From NCBI GenBank assembly GCA_029580855.1, contig JAKPQH010000205.1:1-64000 (forward strand): a DNA stretch of 64,000 nucleotides, in the 5' to 3' direction. The notes beneath the pieces were generated by a model. It saw nothing but the letters and a program-made list of their open reading frames with translations. It was not told where the DNA came from and ran no database searches. The position numbers and the translations under genes were made by a program. Below are positions 45,594 to 54,381 of the stretch, piece after piece; position 1 is the first letter of the stretch, and the number at the start of each line of letters is the position of its first letter. Source of the DNA: a bacterium (GTDB taxonomy: Bacteria > Methylomirabilota > Methylomirabilia > Methylomirabilales > 2-02-FULL-66-22).

Positions 45594-46286
45594 ATGCGGC
45601 GCGGGATCGTGGCTGGGTTCTGTGTCGCGGGGGCGTGGGGTCTGCTCGCGCTCTCCGGCCCCGGGCTGGGTGCGGCGCGGGCGGCGAGGACCGTCGACGA
45701 GGTGGTGGAGCGCGTCCAAGCCACGTGTCTCCGCACCCAGGATCTGTCGGCGCGATTTCAGCAGACCGCCACCAATCTCGCGCTGGGCCAGGTGCAGGAG
45801 GCCAGCGGCGTCTTTCTCGCCAAGCGACCCGGCATGATGCGCTGGACGTACGAGAAGCCCGAGGCGCGCCTTTTCGTCACCGACGGCAAAACACTCTGGG
45901 CCTACAGCCCCGCCGAGAAGCAGGTGATCGTCCAGGATGTGGCGAACGCCCTGGCCTCCCGTCTCCCGCTGTCGTTTCTGGCCGGAAACTGCACCCTCGC
46001 CACGGACTTCGACATCGCGCTGGTCGAGAACGCCGCCACCCGCGGCTCACCCTCGATCCGGATTCTGGATCTGAAGCCAAAGCGGCCCGAGGCGGGGATC
46101 GCCCGCATGCTGCTGGAGGTGACCACGCACGGGTACACCGTCGACAAGACCACGCTCTTCGACGCGTACGGCAACACCACGGTCATCGCGCTGACGCACC
46201 TCAAGCTGAACACGGGGCTGGACGACCAGTCGTTCCGATTCACCCCGCCCCCCGGAGTCGCCGTGGTGACACCGGGCAGGCCCTGA
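45594..46286 (+). CDS. lolA: outer-membrane lipoprotein carrier protein LolA
   Basis: A 230-residue periplasmic chaperone that carries lipoproteins from the LolCDE complex to the outer membrane. A signal peptide (residues 1-27, cut near ARA) precedes a LolA fold with the lipid-binding landmarks FQQTATNLALGQVQEASG, KRPGMMRWTYEKPEA and TTVIALTHLKLN. Its place directly behind ftsK is a common bacterial arrangement. Presence of lolA is the main evidence here for an outer membrane. Confidence 0.9.
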   Translation: MRRGIVAGFCVAGAWGLLALSGPGLGAARAARTVDEVVERVQATCLRTQDLSARFQQTATNLALGQVQEASGVFLAKRPGMMRWTYEKPEARLFVTDGKTLWAYSPAEKQVIVQDVANALASRLPLSFLAGNCTLATDFDIALVENAATRGSPSIRILDLKPKRPEAGIARMLLEVTTHGYTVDKTTLFDAYGNTTVIALTHLKLNTGLDDQSFRFTPPPGVAVVTPGRP

Positions 46287-46341
46287 GGGCCTCGGGGTCG
46301 GGGGCGCATTTCGCAGGGGAAGGCACCCGCACGGGAGCGAC

Positions 46342-46836
46342 ATGAGCAAAGAGTGCTCTTTCGACATCGCCTCGAAAGTCGACCTGCAGGAGGTGGACAA
46401 CGCCGTTCACCAAACCGGACGGGAGGTTGCACAGCGTTTCGATTTCAAGGGCAGTCCCGCCGAGGTGAGGCGAGAAGACCACGCGCTGGTCCTGGCGGCG
46501 GAGGACGAGTTTCGGCTAAAGCAGCTGCTGGATATCCTGGAGACGAAGCTCGTCAAGCGCCAGGTGCCGCTCAAGGCGTTGAGCCGCGGCCCGGTGGGGC
46601 CCGCCGGGGGCGGCCGCGTCCGGCAGCGGATCGAGCTCCAGCAGGGCATTCCCATGGAGAAGGCGCGGGAGATCGTCAAGCTGGTCAAGGGGACCAAGCG
46701 CAGGGTGCAGACGCAGATCCAGGAGTCCCAGGTCCGGGTCTTCGGTCGCGACCGGGACGAGTTGCAGGCGGTCATCCGGTTCCTGCGCGAGCAGGATCTC
46801 GGCATCCACGTGCAGTTTCTCAACTACCGCTCGTAG
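46342..46836 (+). CDS. yajQ: YajQ family nucleotide-binding protein
   Basis: A 164-residue two-domain YajQ protein that binds nucleotides; family members in other bacteria bind c-di-GMP and modulate transcription factors. The family ends are diagnostic: SFDIASKVDLQEVDNA at the start, RFDFKGS near 33, and the C-terminal QVRVFGRDRDELQ and HVQFLNYR. With a GGEEF cyclase and two PilZ regulators in the same window, a c-di-GMP receptor role is plausible, though unproven here. It is the last gene of the galU-lon-rnj-ftsK-lolA run. Confidence 0.93.
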   Translation: MSKECSFDIASKVDLQEVDNAVHQTGREVAQRFDFKGSPAEVRREDHALVLAAEDEFRLKQLLDILETKLVKRQVPLKALSRGPVGPAGGGRVRQRIELQQGIPMEKAREIVKLVKGTKRRVQTQIQESQVRVFGRDRDELQAVIRFLREQDLGIHVQFLNYRS

Positions 46837-46933
46837 GCCGTCCGGGGTCTCGGGCGCGGCGACATCCTGGGGGTTCAGCCGAGCGGGCCACCGCGCCCGC
46901 CGCCGGACGCCCCGTGCGGGACGGGAGATCGCG

Positions 46934-48484
46934 GTGGGCAAACGTGCGCTGGTGGTGGACAACGATCGGCTCTGCGTGGAGATGCTGGGCGACATCCTCC
47001 GCCGGGAGGGGTACACGGTGTCCAAGGCCTTCGACGGTATGGAGGCCATGGAGATGCTGCAGCGGGAGCCTCCGGACATCGTCTTCCTGGACCTCGTGAT
47101 GCCGAAGATCGACGGCGACCGCGTGTTCCATTATATCCGCAGTCATCCGCGTACCTGCCACATCCCCATCGTCATCGTCTCCGGCACCCTCGTGGAGGAT
47201 GCCCGGGACGCCCTGGACATGAAGGCGGACGGGTACGTCGCCAAGAGTCGCCGCGAGCAGTTCGAGCAGAACATCGTGACGGCGCTGCGACGGCTCCGGA
47301 TGGGCGAGGCGGAGGGGGGGCGCGAGATCCTCGGCCTGGAGAATCTGGTCCCCCGCCACAAAGTCAAGGAGCTGCTGGCGGTCCGGCGGTTCAGTCAGAC
47401 GGTGCTGCGGACGATCGTCGAGGGCGTGGTCGAGGTCGACGGGCTGCGGCGGGTCCTGTTCGCGAACCGGGCCTGCCTCGAAATGGTCGGCCGCCCGGAG
47501 CTCGACCTGATCGGCATCCCGGTGACCGACCTCCTGACCGCGGAACATCGCGGGACGCTGGAGGCGGTGGTGGCGGCGTTCCTGGGAGGTTCGGGGGCGT
47601 CCAGGGACGCGGTGACGCTGCAGTATCGGGATCGGGTGCTCCGGATCACGTGCGCGTGGATCTCCCCCGGGGACGCCGCGCAGGGCTTCTTCATGATCCT
47701 GCGCGACGTCACCGACCTCACCCGAAAGATCGACGAGCTGTCCGCGCTCAACGCCCGGCTCCAGGCCATGGACCGGATGCGATCGGAGCTGCTGACGATG
47801 ATCTCGCACGATCTCCACACGCCGCTCACCGCCATCAAGGGATCCCTGGAGGTCTTGCTGTACGAGGCCGTAGGTGCGGAGCTGCGACGCGAGCTTTTGG
47901 GGATCGCGCAAAAGAACGCGGATCGGCTCTTTCGCATGGTCAGCGACATTCTGGACCTGGCGCGCATCGAAGCGGGGCGGTTCCAGGACCGCCGCGAGAC
48001 GTTCGACGTTCTGACGACGCTCCGGGGCACCATCGACCGGCTTCACCAGATGGCGCAGGATCGGGGCATCGTCATCTCTTTGACCGCACCGCGGGGCCCG
48101 CTGACGGTGTCCGCGGACAGCCTGCGTATCGAGCAGGTGTTCACGAACCTGCTCGGGAACGCCTTGAAGTTCACCCCGCGCGGAGGCCGGATCGACGTGA
48201 CGGCGGAGGAGCGAGAGGCGGACATTCTGATGACGGTCGCCGATTCCGGGGTGGGCATCCCGCCCGAGCACCTGGATCGGGTCTTCGACAGGTTTTACAG
48301 GGTCCCTTTGCCGGCGGGCTCGACGGTGGAAGGGACGGGGCTGGGGCTGAGCATCTGCAAGGCGGTCATCGAGGAGCACGGCGGCCGCATCCGAGTGGAA
48401 AGTCAGGTCGGGCGCGGCAGCACCTTCTTTGTCACCCTCCCCAAACGCGGCGCGGGCGCCGCCGCGCCGCCGGCAGCAGGGTAG
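46934..48484 (+). CDS. REC-PAS hybrid sensor histidine kinase
   Basis: A 516-residue soluble kinase. An N-terminal receiver (phospho-Asp53 in FLDLVMPK, Lys near YVAKS) is followed by a PAS domain (about 150-265). The HisKA dimerisation domain follows, with phospho-His292 in MISHDLHTPL, then the ATPase domain (NLLGNALKF, DSGVGIPP, GTGLGLSI). It has no transmembrane helix. A receiver in front of the kinase core usually lets another kinase or a phosphatase feed in. The GTG start at 46934 begins the receiver. The divergent nitroreductase gene ends 15 bases after its stop. Confidence 0.88.
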   Translation: MGKRALVVDNDRLCVEMLGDILRREGYTVSKAFDGMEAMEMLQREPPDIVFLDLVMPKIDGDRVFHYIRSHPRTCHIPIVIVSGTLVEDARDALDMKADGYVAKSRREQFEQNIVTALRRLRMGEAEGGREILGLENLVPRHKVKELLAVRRFSQTVLRTIVEGVVEVDGLRRVLFANRACLEMVGRPELDLIGIPVTDLLTAEHRGTLEAVVAAFLGGSGASRDAVTLQYRDRVLRITCAWISPGDAAQGFFMILRDVTDLTRKIDELSALNARLQAMDRMRSELLTMISHDLHTPLTAIKGSLEVLLYEAVGAELRRELLGIAQKNADRLFRMVSDILDLARIEAGRFQDRRETFDVLTTLRGTIDRLHQMAQDRGIVISLTAPRGPLTVSADSLRIEQVFTNLLGNALKFTPRGGRIDVTAEEREADILMTVADSGVGIPPEHLDRVFDRFYRVPLPAGSTVEGTGLGLSICKAVIEEHGGRIRVESQVGRGSTFFVTLPKRGAGAAAPPAAG

Positions 48485-48499
48485 GCCGCGGGGCGCGGC

Positions 48500-49009
48500 T
48501 CACCACCGGTCGTAGTGGATCCGCGAGGGGTCGAAGCGGTCCGCCGGGGGCACCCGCTCGGCGGGAACCCCCAGGGGGATCAGGGCGAGCGGGATCACCT
48601 GGGGCGGCAGCTCGAGCAGCGCCTGGAACCGTTTGACCCGCTCCTGCTTGGGATAGACACCCACCCATACGGCTCCCAACCCCTGGGCGTGGGCGGCCAG
48701 GAGGATGTTCTGGGCGGCCGCGGAACAGTCCTGCACCCAGTACCCCTCGAAGCTTTCCCGCCGCAGGTCCCCGCACACCAGGATCGCCACAGGCGCCTCC
48801 CGCACCATCTGGGCGTAGGGGTGGAAGGTCGGGATCTGTTCGCGCAGCCCGCGGTCGGTGACGATCACGAATTGCCAGGGTTGCTGATTCCCGGCGGACG
48901 GGGCGCTCATGGCCGCTTTCAGAATTTCCGCAACCACGGCGTCGGGAACGGGGTCGTGGGTGTAGCGCCGGATGCTCCGCCGCGTGCGGATGGCCTCGAT
49001 CGCGTCCAC
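48500..49009 (-). CDS. nitroreductase-family FMN oxidoreductase
   Basis: A 169-residue FMN-dependent NAD(P)H oxidoreductase of the nitroreductase fold, acting as a homodimer. The flavin-phosphate motif RRSIRRY is at residues 10-16, with SAPSAGNQQPWQFVIV at 36-51 and the closing GLGAVWVGVYP near 112. At 169 residues it is of the short NfsB-like class. Physiological substrates range from quinones and nitroaromatics to flavins. The gene is separated by 69 bases from the URO-D-family gene upstream on the same strand. Confidence 0.86.
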   Translation of the reverse strand: MDAIEAIRTRRSIRRYTHDPVPDAVVAEILKAAMSAPSAGNQQPWQFVIVTDRGLREQIPTFHPYAQMVREAPVAILVCGDLRRESFEGYWVQDCSAAAQNILLAAHAQGLGAVWVGVYPKQERVKRFQALLELPPQVIPLALIPLGVPAERVPPADRFDPSRIHYDRW

Positions 49010-49078
49010 CGGTGCCTCCTTGGTTGAGCCGGCGCCTCCGGGGGGTGGGCGGCACCGCGTTCCGCGCTGCGCGCGTCC

Positions 49079-50107
49079 CTACAGCGAGATCGGATACCGC
49101 CCGTATTTCCTCACCGCCCGCGACAGGGCCATGACGTTGTCCGGGATGAGGTAGCCCGCGAGACTGTTGCCGCTGGTCACGATGTACCCGCCGCCGGGTC
49201 CCAGGTCCCGGATCAGGCCCCGAACCTCCTCGTCGACGCGCGCGGGGTCGCCCATGCCGAGGAGATTCAGATCCACGTTGCCGAGCACGCAGACGCGGCT
49301 CCCGTACCTCCGCTTCACCTCGCGGATGTCCACGGCGCCTTTCTCGTTCGGATGCAGCCCGATGACGCCCGCGCCGATGAGGTCGTCGACAAAGGGGAGA
49401 ATGTTGCCGTCGCTGTGGATGATCCAGGGCAGGGTGATCTTCTCGGCCACCCGCCGATAGCGGGGGAGGACCAGATCGCGGAAAACCGCCGGCGAGAAGA
49501 ACGGGGCCGTGTTGAAGGCCATGTCGTCGGTGGAGGCGAACACGTCGAAGCCCATGCGGCAGACCCGCTCCGCCACGACGGCGATCCAGTCGACGTACCG
49601 GTCCAGGACGGCCTCCACGAAGGCGCGATTATCGTAGAGCGCGAGGCAGAAGTTCTCCGTCCCCAGACTCAGCATCGCGGGGAAGATGCCGATCCGCGTC
49701 ACGAACCAGGTCGAGTACTCGCCTTTCTGGCGGAGAAACGCTTCGGCGCCCGCGTACAGCGCGTCGTCGTGGGGATCGGGGAGTTGGAGCCGGTGGAGAT
49801 CCGCCTCGGTCCTGATCAGCCCCTCTCCGTAGAAGAGGCGGCCGTCCCGCCCGGCCTCCTTGCGGGCGTACACAGGCGCACGGAGGACATAGCTGATGTT
49901 GTCCAACCCCAGATGGCGGGCCAGGGCCTTGGCCTCCTCCACGGTGTAGGCGTTGGCCTCCAGGTTGGAGGCCTGCGTCTCCGGCGCACCCCACCCCATC
50001 AGGCGTTGCGCCAGCGACCGGTCCACGCCCAGCTCGCAGTAGGGGACACGATCCGGTTCCCTGCGGGACAGCGCGGTGTGCACCCGTTCCCGAGGCGTCA
50101 TGGCCAC
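49079..50107 (-). CDS. uroporphyrinogen decarboxylase-family protein (methyltransferase-like)
   Basis: A 342-residue TIM-barrel protein of the URO-D superfamily. It begins PRERVHTALSRREPDRVPY, the usual opening, and carries HSDGNILPFVDDLIG near 232 and GNVDLNLLGMGDP near 273. True HemE has an invariant substrate-binding motif (RQAGRYLP) near its N-terminus that is absent, so this is not haem biosynthesis. Relatives (MtaA, CmuA, MtbA type) move methyl groups to or from corrinoid proteins. A gaggagg Shine-Dalgarno sits 7 bases before the GTG at 50107. Confidence 0.83.
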   Translation of the reverse strand: MAMTPRERVHTALSRREPDRVPYCELGVDRSLAQRLMGWGAPETQASNLEANAYTVEEAKALARHLGLDNISYVLRAPVYARKEAGRDGRLFYGEGLIRTEADLHRLQLPDPHDDALYAGAEAFLRQKGEYSTWFVTRIGIFPAMLSLGTENFCLALYDNRAFVEAVLDRYVDWIAVVAERVCRMGFDVFASTDDMAFNTAPFFSPAVFRDLVLPRYRRVAEKITLPWIIHSDGNILPFVDDLIGAGVIGLHPNEKGAVDIREVKRRYGSRVCVLGNVDLNLLGMGDPARVDEEVRGLIRDLGPGGGYIVTSGNSLAGYLIPDNVMALSRAVRKYGRYPISL

Positions 50108-50371
50108 GGCAGGTCCTCCTCGAAGGTTGGAGCCGGCGCGGGCGGGTGGCCTGGGGCGGCCGCGGCCTGCGCACCGGGACGTTATCGAATGCGCCCGCGG
50201 GTGTCAAGTGCCGCGTGCGGGAAGGGGCGCATTCCCGGAACTCTCTACCGCTCCGCTATTTTTCGGTTGCGCCGCGGTCGCCTCTTGCGCTATTCATTCG
50301 CAGGGGCGGCCGGGTGCGCCGCGGTGCCGTCGGCGCGCGCGGCCGGCGGGGTACAGGGGTGGAGGCTGGGC

Positions 50372-52327
50372 GTGTCGCCGACGATGACGACGACGGAATT
50401 GAAACCCACGATCCTGGTCGTGGAGGACGAAGTCGGGATCGCGCGCATGATTCAGGTCCTGTTGGAGGCGCGCGGCTTTTCCACCGTGGTGTGCCACGCG
50501 GGGGACGAGGCGATCCGGCGAATCGCCGACACGGCCGTCGACCTGGTCCTGCTCGACGTCATGATGCCGGGGATGGACGGGTACGAGGTCTGCCGGCGGC
50601 TCAAGGCGGACGAGCAGTGGCGCCACATCCCGGTGATCATGCTCACGGCCAAGGACACCACCCGGGACCTGGTCCGCGGGCTGGAAACCGGCGCCGACGA
50701 CTACATCACGAAACCGTTCAACACGGAAGAACTGATCGCCCGCATCCAGGTATTCCTCCGCATCCGCGGCATGAGTCTGGAACTGGTGCGCCGGAACCGC
50801 GAGCTCCACTCGCTCAATGCGGTGGCGCTGGCGGTCAGCGGGTCGCTCAGACCCGAGGCGATCCTGGACGGCGCGCTGGCGGGGATCACGGACAGTCTCG
50901 GCCTGGCCGCCGCTCTGATTCACCTGGTGGAGCCGGCCACCGGGTGCCTGGAGCTGCGCGCCTGGCGCGGACTCGGACAGTCGTCCCGGGAGGCGCTGCG
51001 CTCGCTGGCTCCGGGCTCGGGCTGGGCGTGGGACGCGCTCGAGCGGGACGAGCCGGTGGTGGTGCCGGATGCCGCGCAGGTGCCCGGCCTGGAGGTGGGG
51101 GCAGGCGGTCCGCCGCAGCCGTTGGGCGTCATCCCGCTGCGGTTTCAGGACCGACGGCTCGGCGTGTTCAGCGTGCTGGGGCAGCGGGGCCAGCAATTCT
51201 CCCGCGAGGACGCCGGGCTGCTGGCGAGCGTCGGGCGCCAGGTCTCCATCGCCCTGGAGAACTCCCACCTGTACACGGAGACGCGGCGCAAGGCGCTGGA
51301 ATTCGAGGCGCTGTATCAGGTCAGCCGGGCCATGGCCTCGACGCTCGACCTGCAGAATATTCTCACTCAGATCAGCGAGACGGTGTCGAGCCTCCTGCAG
51401 GCGCAGGCCATGACCCTGATGCTTCTGGCTCCCGACGGCCGGACCCTCTCCACGGTCGCGGGCTACAATCTGTTCGACGATGCGCCCGCGCGCGCGGCCG
51501 CCGCAACCCGGGGGGCCAGCCCCAGCCTGGTGGCCGTGCGGGAAAAGCGACCCGTGAGGGTGTCCGACCTGCGGACGGACGAGACCTACGGGACGTGGCT
51601 CACGACGGCGCGGGAGCGCGGCTTCACCTCGTTCCTCGCCGTGCCGCTCGTCCTGCAAGATCGAGCGCTGGGATGCATGAACCTCTACACCATCGACCGT
51701 CACGAGTTCTCCCCGGACGAGATCCAGCTGCTCTCCACGTTCGCCAGCCAGGCGGCGGTGTCCATCGAAAACGCCCGCCTCTTCGAGGCGACTCGCCAGT
51801 TGGCGATCACGGACCCGCTGACGGGCCTGGCGAACCACCGGCAGTTCTACGACCAGCTGGACCGGGAATTCCGACGTGCGCAGCGGTACGGGCGCCCCTT
51901 GACCCTGCTGATGCTGGATCTGGACCGCTTCAAGGCGTTCAACGATCGGCACGGCCACCTGGCGGGGGATCAAGCGCTGCGCGAGACGGCGGAGGTGCTG
52001 CGGCAAAACGCGCGGTCCGTGGACATCCTGGCACGCTACGGCGGCGAAGAGTTCGCCATCATCCTGCCGGAAACCGACATCCAGCGCGGCGCGGCCCATG
52101 CCGAGCGCATTCGAAGCGCGGTGGCCGCTCACGTGTTCCTGAATCAGGAGACCGGGCTGGAGCACCGGGTCACGGTGAGCATCGGCGTGGCCGCCCTCTC
52201 GCCGACGCTGCGAAAAATCGAGGAGTTGGTCCACGGCGCCGATCAAGCCCTCTACCGGGCCAAGGCGGCGGGTCGCAACCGTTTCGAGCTGGCGGCGACC
52301 GAGGAGGACGGCGCCGCGCCCGCCTGA
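50372..52327 (+). CDS. response regulator REC-GAF-GAF diguanylate cyclase
   Basis: A 651-residue soluble regulator that makes c-di-GMP. The receiver has phospho-Asp62 (LLDVMMPG) and Lys114. Two GAF domains follow (about 145-305 and 310-475), then a GGDEF domain with an active GGEEF site (557-561). The RSVD sequence at 548-551 keeps the RxxD inhibitory site exactly five residues before GGEEF, so product feedback is expected. GTG 50372 has ggagg 6 bases upstream and begins just before the receiver; the longer open frame upstream overlaps the divergent gene. Its PilZ receptors are at 13.6-16.2 kb. Confidence 0.91.
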   Translation: MSPTMTTTELKPTILVVEDEVGIARMIQVLLEARGFSTVVCHAGDEAIRRIADTAVDLVLLDVMMPGMDGYEVCRRLKADEQWRHIPVIMLTAKDTTRDLVRGLETGADDYITKPFNTEELIARIQVFLRIRGMSLELVRRNRELHSLNAVALAVSGSLRPEAILDGALAGITDSLGLAAALIHLVEPATGCLELRAWRGLGQSSREALRSLAPGSGWAWDALERDEPVVVPDAAQVPGLEVGAGGPPQPLGVIPLRFQDRRLGVFSVLGQRGQQFSREDAGLLASVGRQVSIALENSHLYTETRRKALEFEALYQVSRAMASTLDLQNILTQISETVSSLLQAQAMTLMLLAPDGRTLSTVAGYNLFDDAPARAAAATRGASPSLVAVREKRPVRVSDLRTDETYGTWLTTARERGFTSFLAVPLVLQDRALGCMNLYTIDRHEFSPDEIQLLSTFASQAAVSIENARLFEATRQLAITDPLTGLANHRQFYDQLDREFRRAQRYGRPLTLLMLDLDRFKAFNDRHGHLAGDQALRETAEVLRQNARSVDILARYGGEEFAIILPETDIQRGAAHAERIRSAVAAHVFLNQETGLEHRVTVSIGVAALSPTLRKIEELVHGADQALYRAKAAGRNRFELAATEEDGAAPA

Positions 52328-52467
52328 CACGGCCATCCGTCGTGCCCCCGTTCTTTTCGCTCACGATTGGGCCGGGCCCGGCCGCCCCGCCGTGCGGGCG
52401 GGGCATGGGGCGGGGTGCCGAGCGGCATGGGCTGCGGCGCCGTGGGGGGCGCCGCGCGGGTTCTGCC

Positions 52468-53859
52468 ATGGGAATATCGGTTCGATCGAAACCTGGAGCG
52501 GCCGGTATCGGGGCGCCAGCGTCCGTGAGCATCGTCAACCTGGGCTGCTCCAAGAACCAGGTGGACGCCGAGGTCATGCTCGGACAGCTCGCCTCCGCGG
52601 GATACGCCATCGGCGCCTCGCCCGCGCAGGCCGATGTGGTGGTGGTGAACACCTGCGGCTTTGTGCAGGACGCGAAGGAGGAGTCCATCCAGGCCATTCT
52701 GGAGGCGGCCCGGCTGAAGCGAACGGGCCGGTGCCGCGCGCTCCTGGTGAGCGGCTGTCTGGCGCAGCGGTACGCGCGGGAACTCCCCGAGCTGCTCCCC
52801 GAGGTCGACGGCTTCGTCGGGACGGGAGAGTTTCCCCGCATCGCCGGGATCGTGCGTTCGGTGCTGCGCGGCCCGCAGCGCCGGCGGTCGTGGATCACGG
52901 GCCACACGGCCTTGGCGACGGCGGATCTGCCGCGCCGCCGGCTGTCTCCCCGCCACATCGCGTATCTGAAGATCGCCGACGGCTGCGATCACCGCTGTCG
53001 GTTCTGCGCCATCCCCGCCATCCGAGGCCCCCTGCAGAGCCGCCCGCGCGGCGACGTGGTGGCGGAGGCGCGGCGGCTGGCGGCGGAGGGGGTGCGGGAG
53101 ATCGTCCTGGTGTCGCAGGACACGACGGGTTACGGCGCGGATCGGGCGGAGACGAACGGACTGGTGGCGTTGCTCGAGGCGCTGCTGGCCATCCCCTCCC
53201 TCGCCTGGATCCGGCTGCACTACCTGTATCCCACGCGGATCACGCCCGAGCTGATCGCCCTCCTGGCGACCCAGCCGCGCCTGTGCCGGTATCTGGACCT
53301 GCCTCTCCAGCACGCGGACGCCGGCGTGCTGAAGGCCATGGGGCGCGGCGGTGGCGCGGACGCCTACCGGCGGCTCATCGAGCGTTTGCGGCGCGCGATC
53401 CCCGGTCTGGTCGTCCGGACCTCGTTCATCACCGGGTTTCCGGGCGAGACGGCGGCGCAGTTCGGCGTCCTCCGGCGGTTCGTGGAGGAGATGCGTTTCG
53501 AGCGGGTGGGGGTCTTTCGCTACTCGGACGAGGAGGGCACGGCGGCCGCGGCGCTGACCCCCAAGGTGCCGCGCCGGGTCGCCGAGGCACGGCGGGCTCG
53601 GCTGATGACGATACAGGCGCAGATCGCCGAGGCGAGGGGGCGGGCGCTCGTGGGGAGCATCCAGGAGGTCATGGTGGACGGTCCGGCGGCGGGATTTCCG
53701 GGGATCCAGTCCGGCCGCACGGCCGGTCAGGCCCCGGACGTGGACGGCGCCGTGTATCTGCACGGTCCCCGGGTGGCTCCGGGGACCTTCGTGCGGGCGA
53801 GGATCCGGGAGGCGTTCGAGCACGATCTGGGCGGCGAGATCGTCGAGGTGACGGGGTAG
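52468..53859 (+). CDS. rimO: ribosomal protein S12 methylthiotransferase RimO
   Basis: A 463-residue radical SAM methylthiotransferase that modifies Asp in ribosomal protein uS12. The UPF0004 domain has VNLGCSKNQVDAE with RimO's GCxKN signature, NTCGFVQDAKEESI and VSGCLAQRYA. The radical SAM motif is DGCDHRCRFCAIP near residue 171, and a TRAM domain ends the protein. ATG 52468 is used here; a GTG at 52525 beginning just before VSIVNLGC would also make a full protein. It overlaps nothing, and pgpA starts 2 bases after its stop. Confidence 0.93.
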   Translation: MGISVRSKPGAAGIGAPASVSIVNLGCSKNQVDAEVMLGQLASAGYAIGASPAQADVVVVNTCGFVQDAKEESIQAILEAARLKRTGRCRALLVSGCLAQRYARELPELLPEVDGFVGTGEFPRIAGIVRSVLRGPQRRRSWITGHTALATADLPRRRLSPRHIAYLKIADGCDHRCRFCAIPAIRGPLQSRPRGDVVAEARRLAAEGVREIVLVSQDTTGYGADRAETNGLVALLEALLAIPSLAWIRLHYLYPTRITPELIALLATQPRLCRYLDLPLQHADAGVLKAMGRGGGADAYRRLIERLRRAIPGLVVRTSFITGFPGETAAQFGVLRRFVEEMRFERVGVFRYSDEEGTAAAALTPKVPRRVAEARRARLMTIQAQIAEARGRALVGSIQEVMVDGPAAGFPGIQSGRTAGQAPDVDGAVYLHGPRVAPGTFVRARIREAFEHDLGGEIVEVTG

Positions 53860-53861
53860 AC

Positions 53862-54362
53862 ATGTCCGGGAGGAAATCCAGGGCGGCCGCCAAGCCGGGG
53901 TCGCCGACGCCGTCGGTCGCGCAGCGCGTCGCCACCGCGGGAGGCCTCGGCCGTGTCCCGGGCGCTCCCGGGACGGTGGGGAGCCTGGTCGGCGTCGCGC
54001 TGGGCGTGCCGCTGCTGGCGCTCGGCTGGCCCGTGCACCTCGCGGCGACGGTGGCGGTGTGCGGGGCGGCGCTGGCGGTGTCCGGCCGGGCCGCCGCGGA
54101 ACTCGGCCAGCCGGACCCGCCTCAGGTGATCATCGACGAAATCGCGGGGATGTGCGTCGCGCTGTGGGGGCTGCCGCTTCAGTGGTACGATGTGGGCGCC
54201 GTGTTCCTGCTGTTCCGGCTGTTCGACGTCGTAAAGCCGGCCCCCATCCTACGCCTGGAGCGGCTGCCCGGGGGGCTCGGCATCGTGGCGGACGACATCG
54301 CGGCCGGCCTCTTGGCGCGGGTCACGTGGTGGCTCTTGAAGGCCAACTTCGACTTTCTCTGA
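53862..54362 (+). CDS. pgpA: phosphatidylglycerophosphatase A
   Basis: A 166-residue membrane phosphatase that makes phosphatidylglycerol from its phosphate. The PgpA motif VIIDEIAGMCVAL near residues 89-101 carries the catalytic acidic residues, with the GLGRVPGAPGTVGS segment near 28 and membrane helices in the middle. It is translated right behind rimO (2-base gap) and 19 bases ahead of cinA, a conserved pgpA-cinA linkage. Confidence 0.9.
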   Translation: MSGRKSRAAAKPGSPTPSVAQRVATAGGLGRVPGAPGTVGSLVGVALGVPLLALGWPVHLAATVAVCGAALAVSGRAAAELGQPDPPQVIIDEIAGMCVALWGLPLQWYDVGAVFLLFRLFDVVKPAPILRLERLPGGLGIVADDIAAGLLARVTWWLLKANFDFL

Positions 54363-54381
54363 GCGGGCCGCGAGGACTCCC

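Noticed and set aside
50267-50296. TTGCGC and TATTCA as a promoter of the diguanylate cyclase
   Set aside because: Only three bases of each box match and the spacer is 18; not distinguishable from chance.
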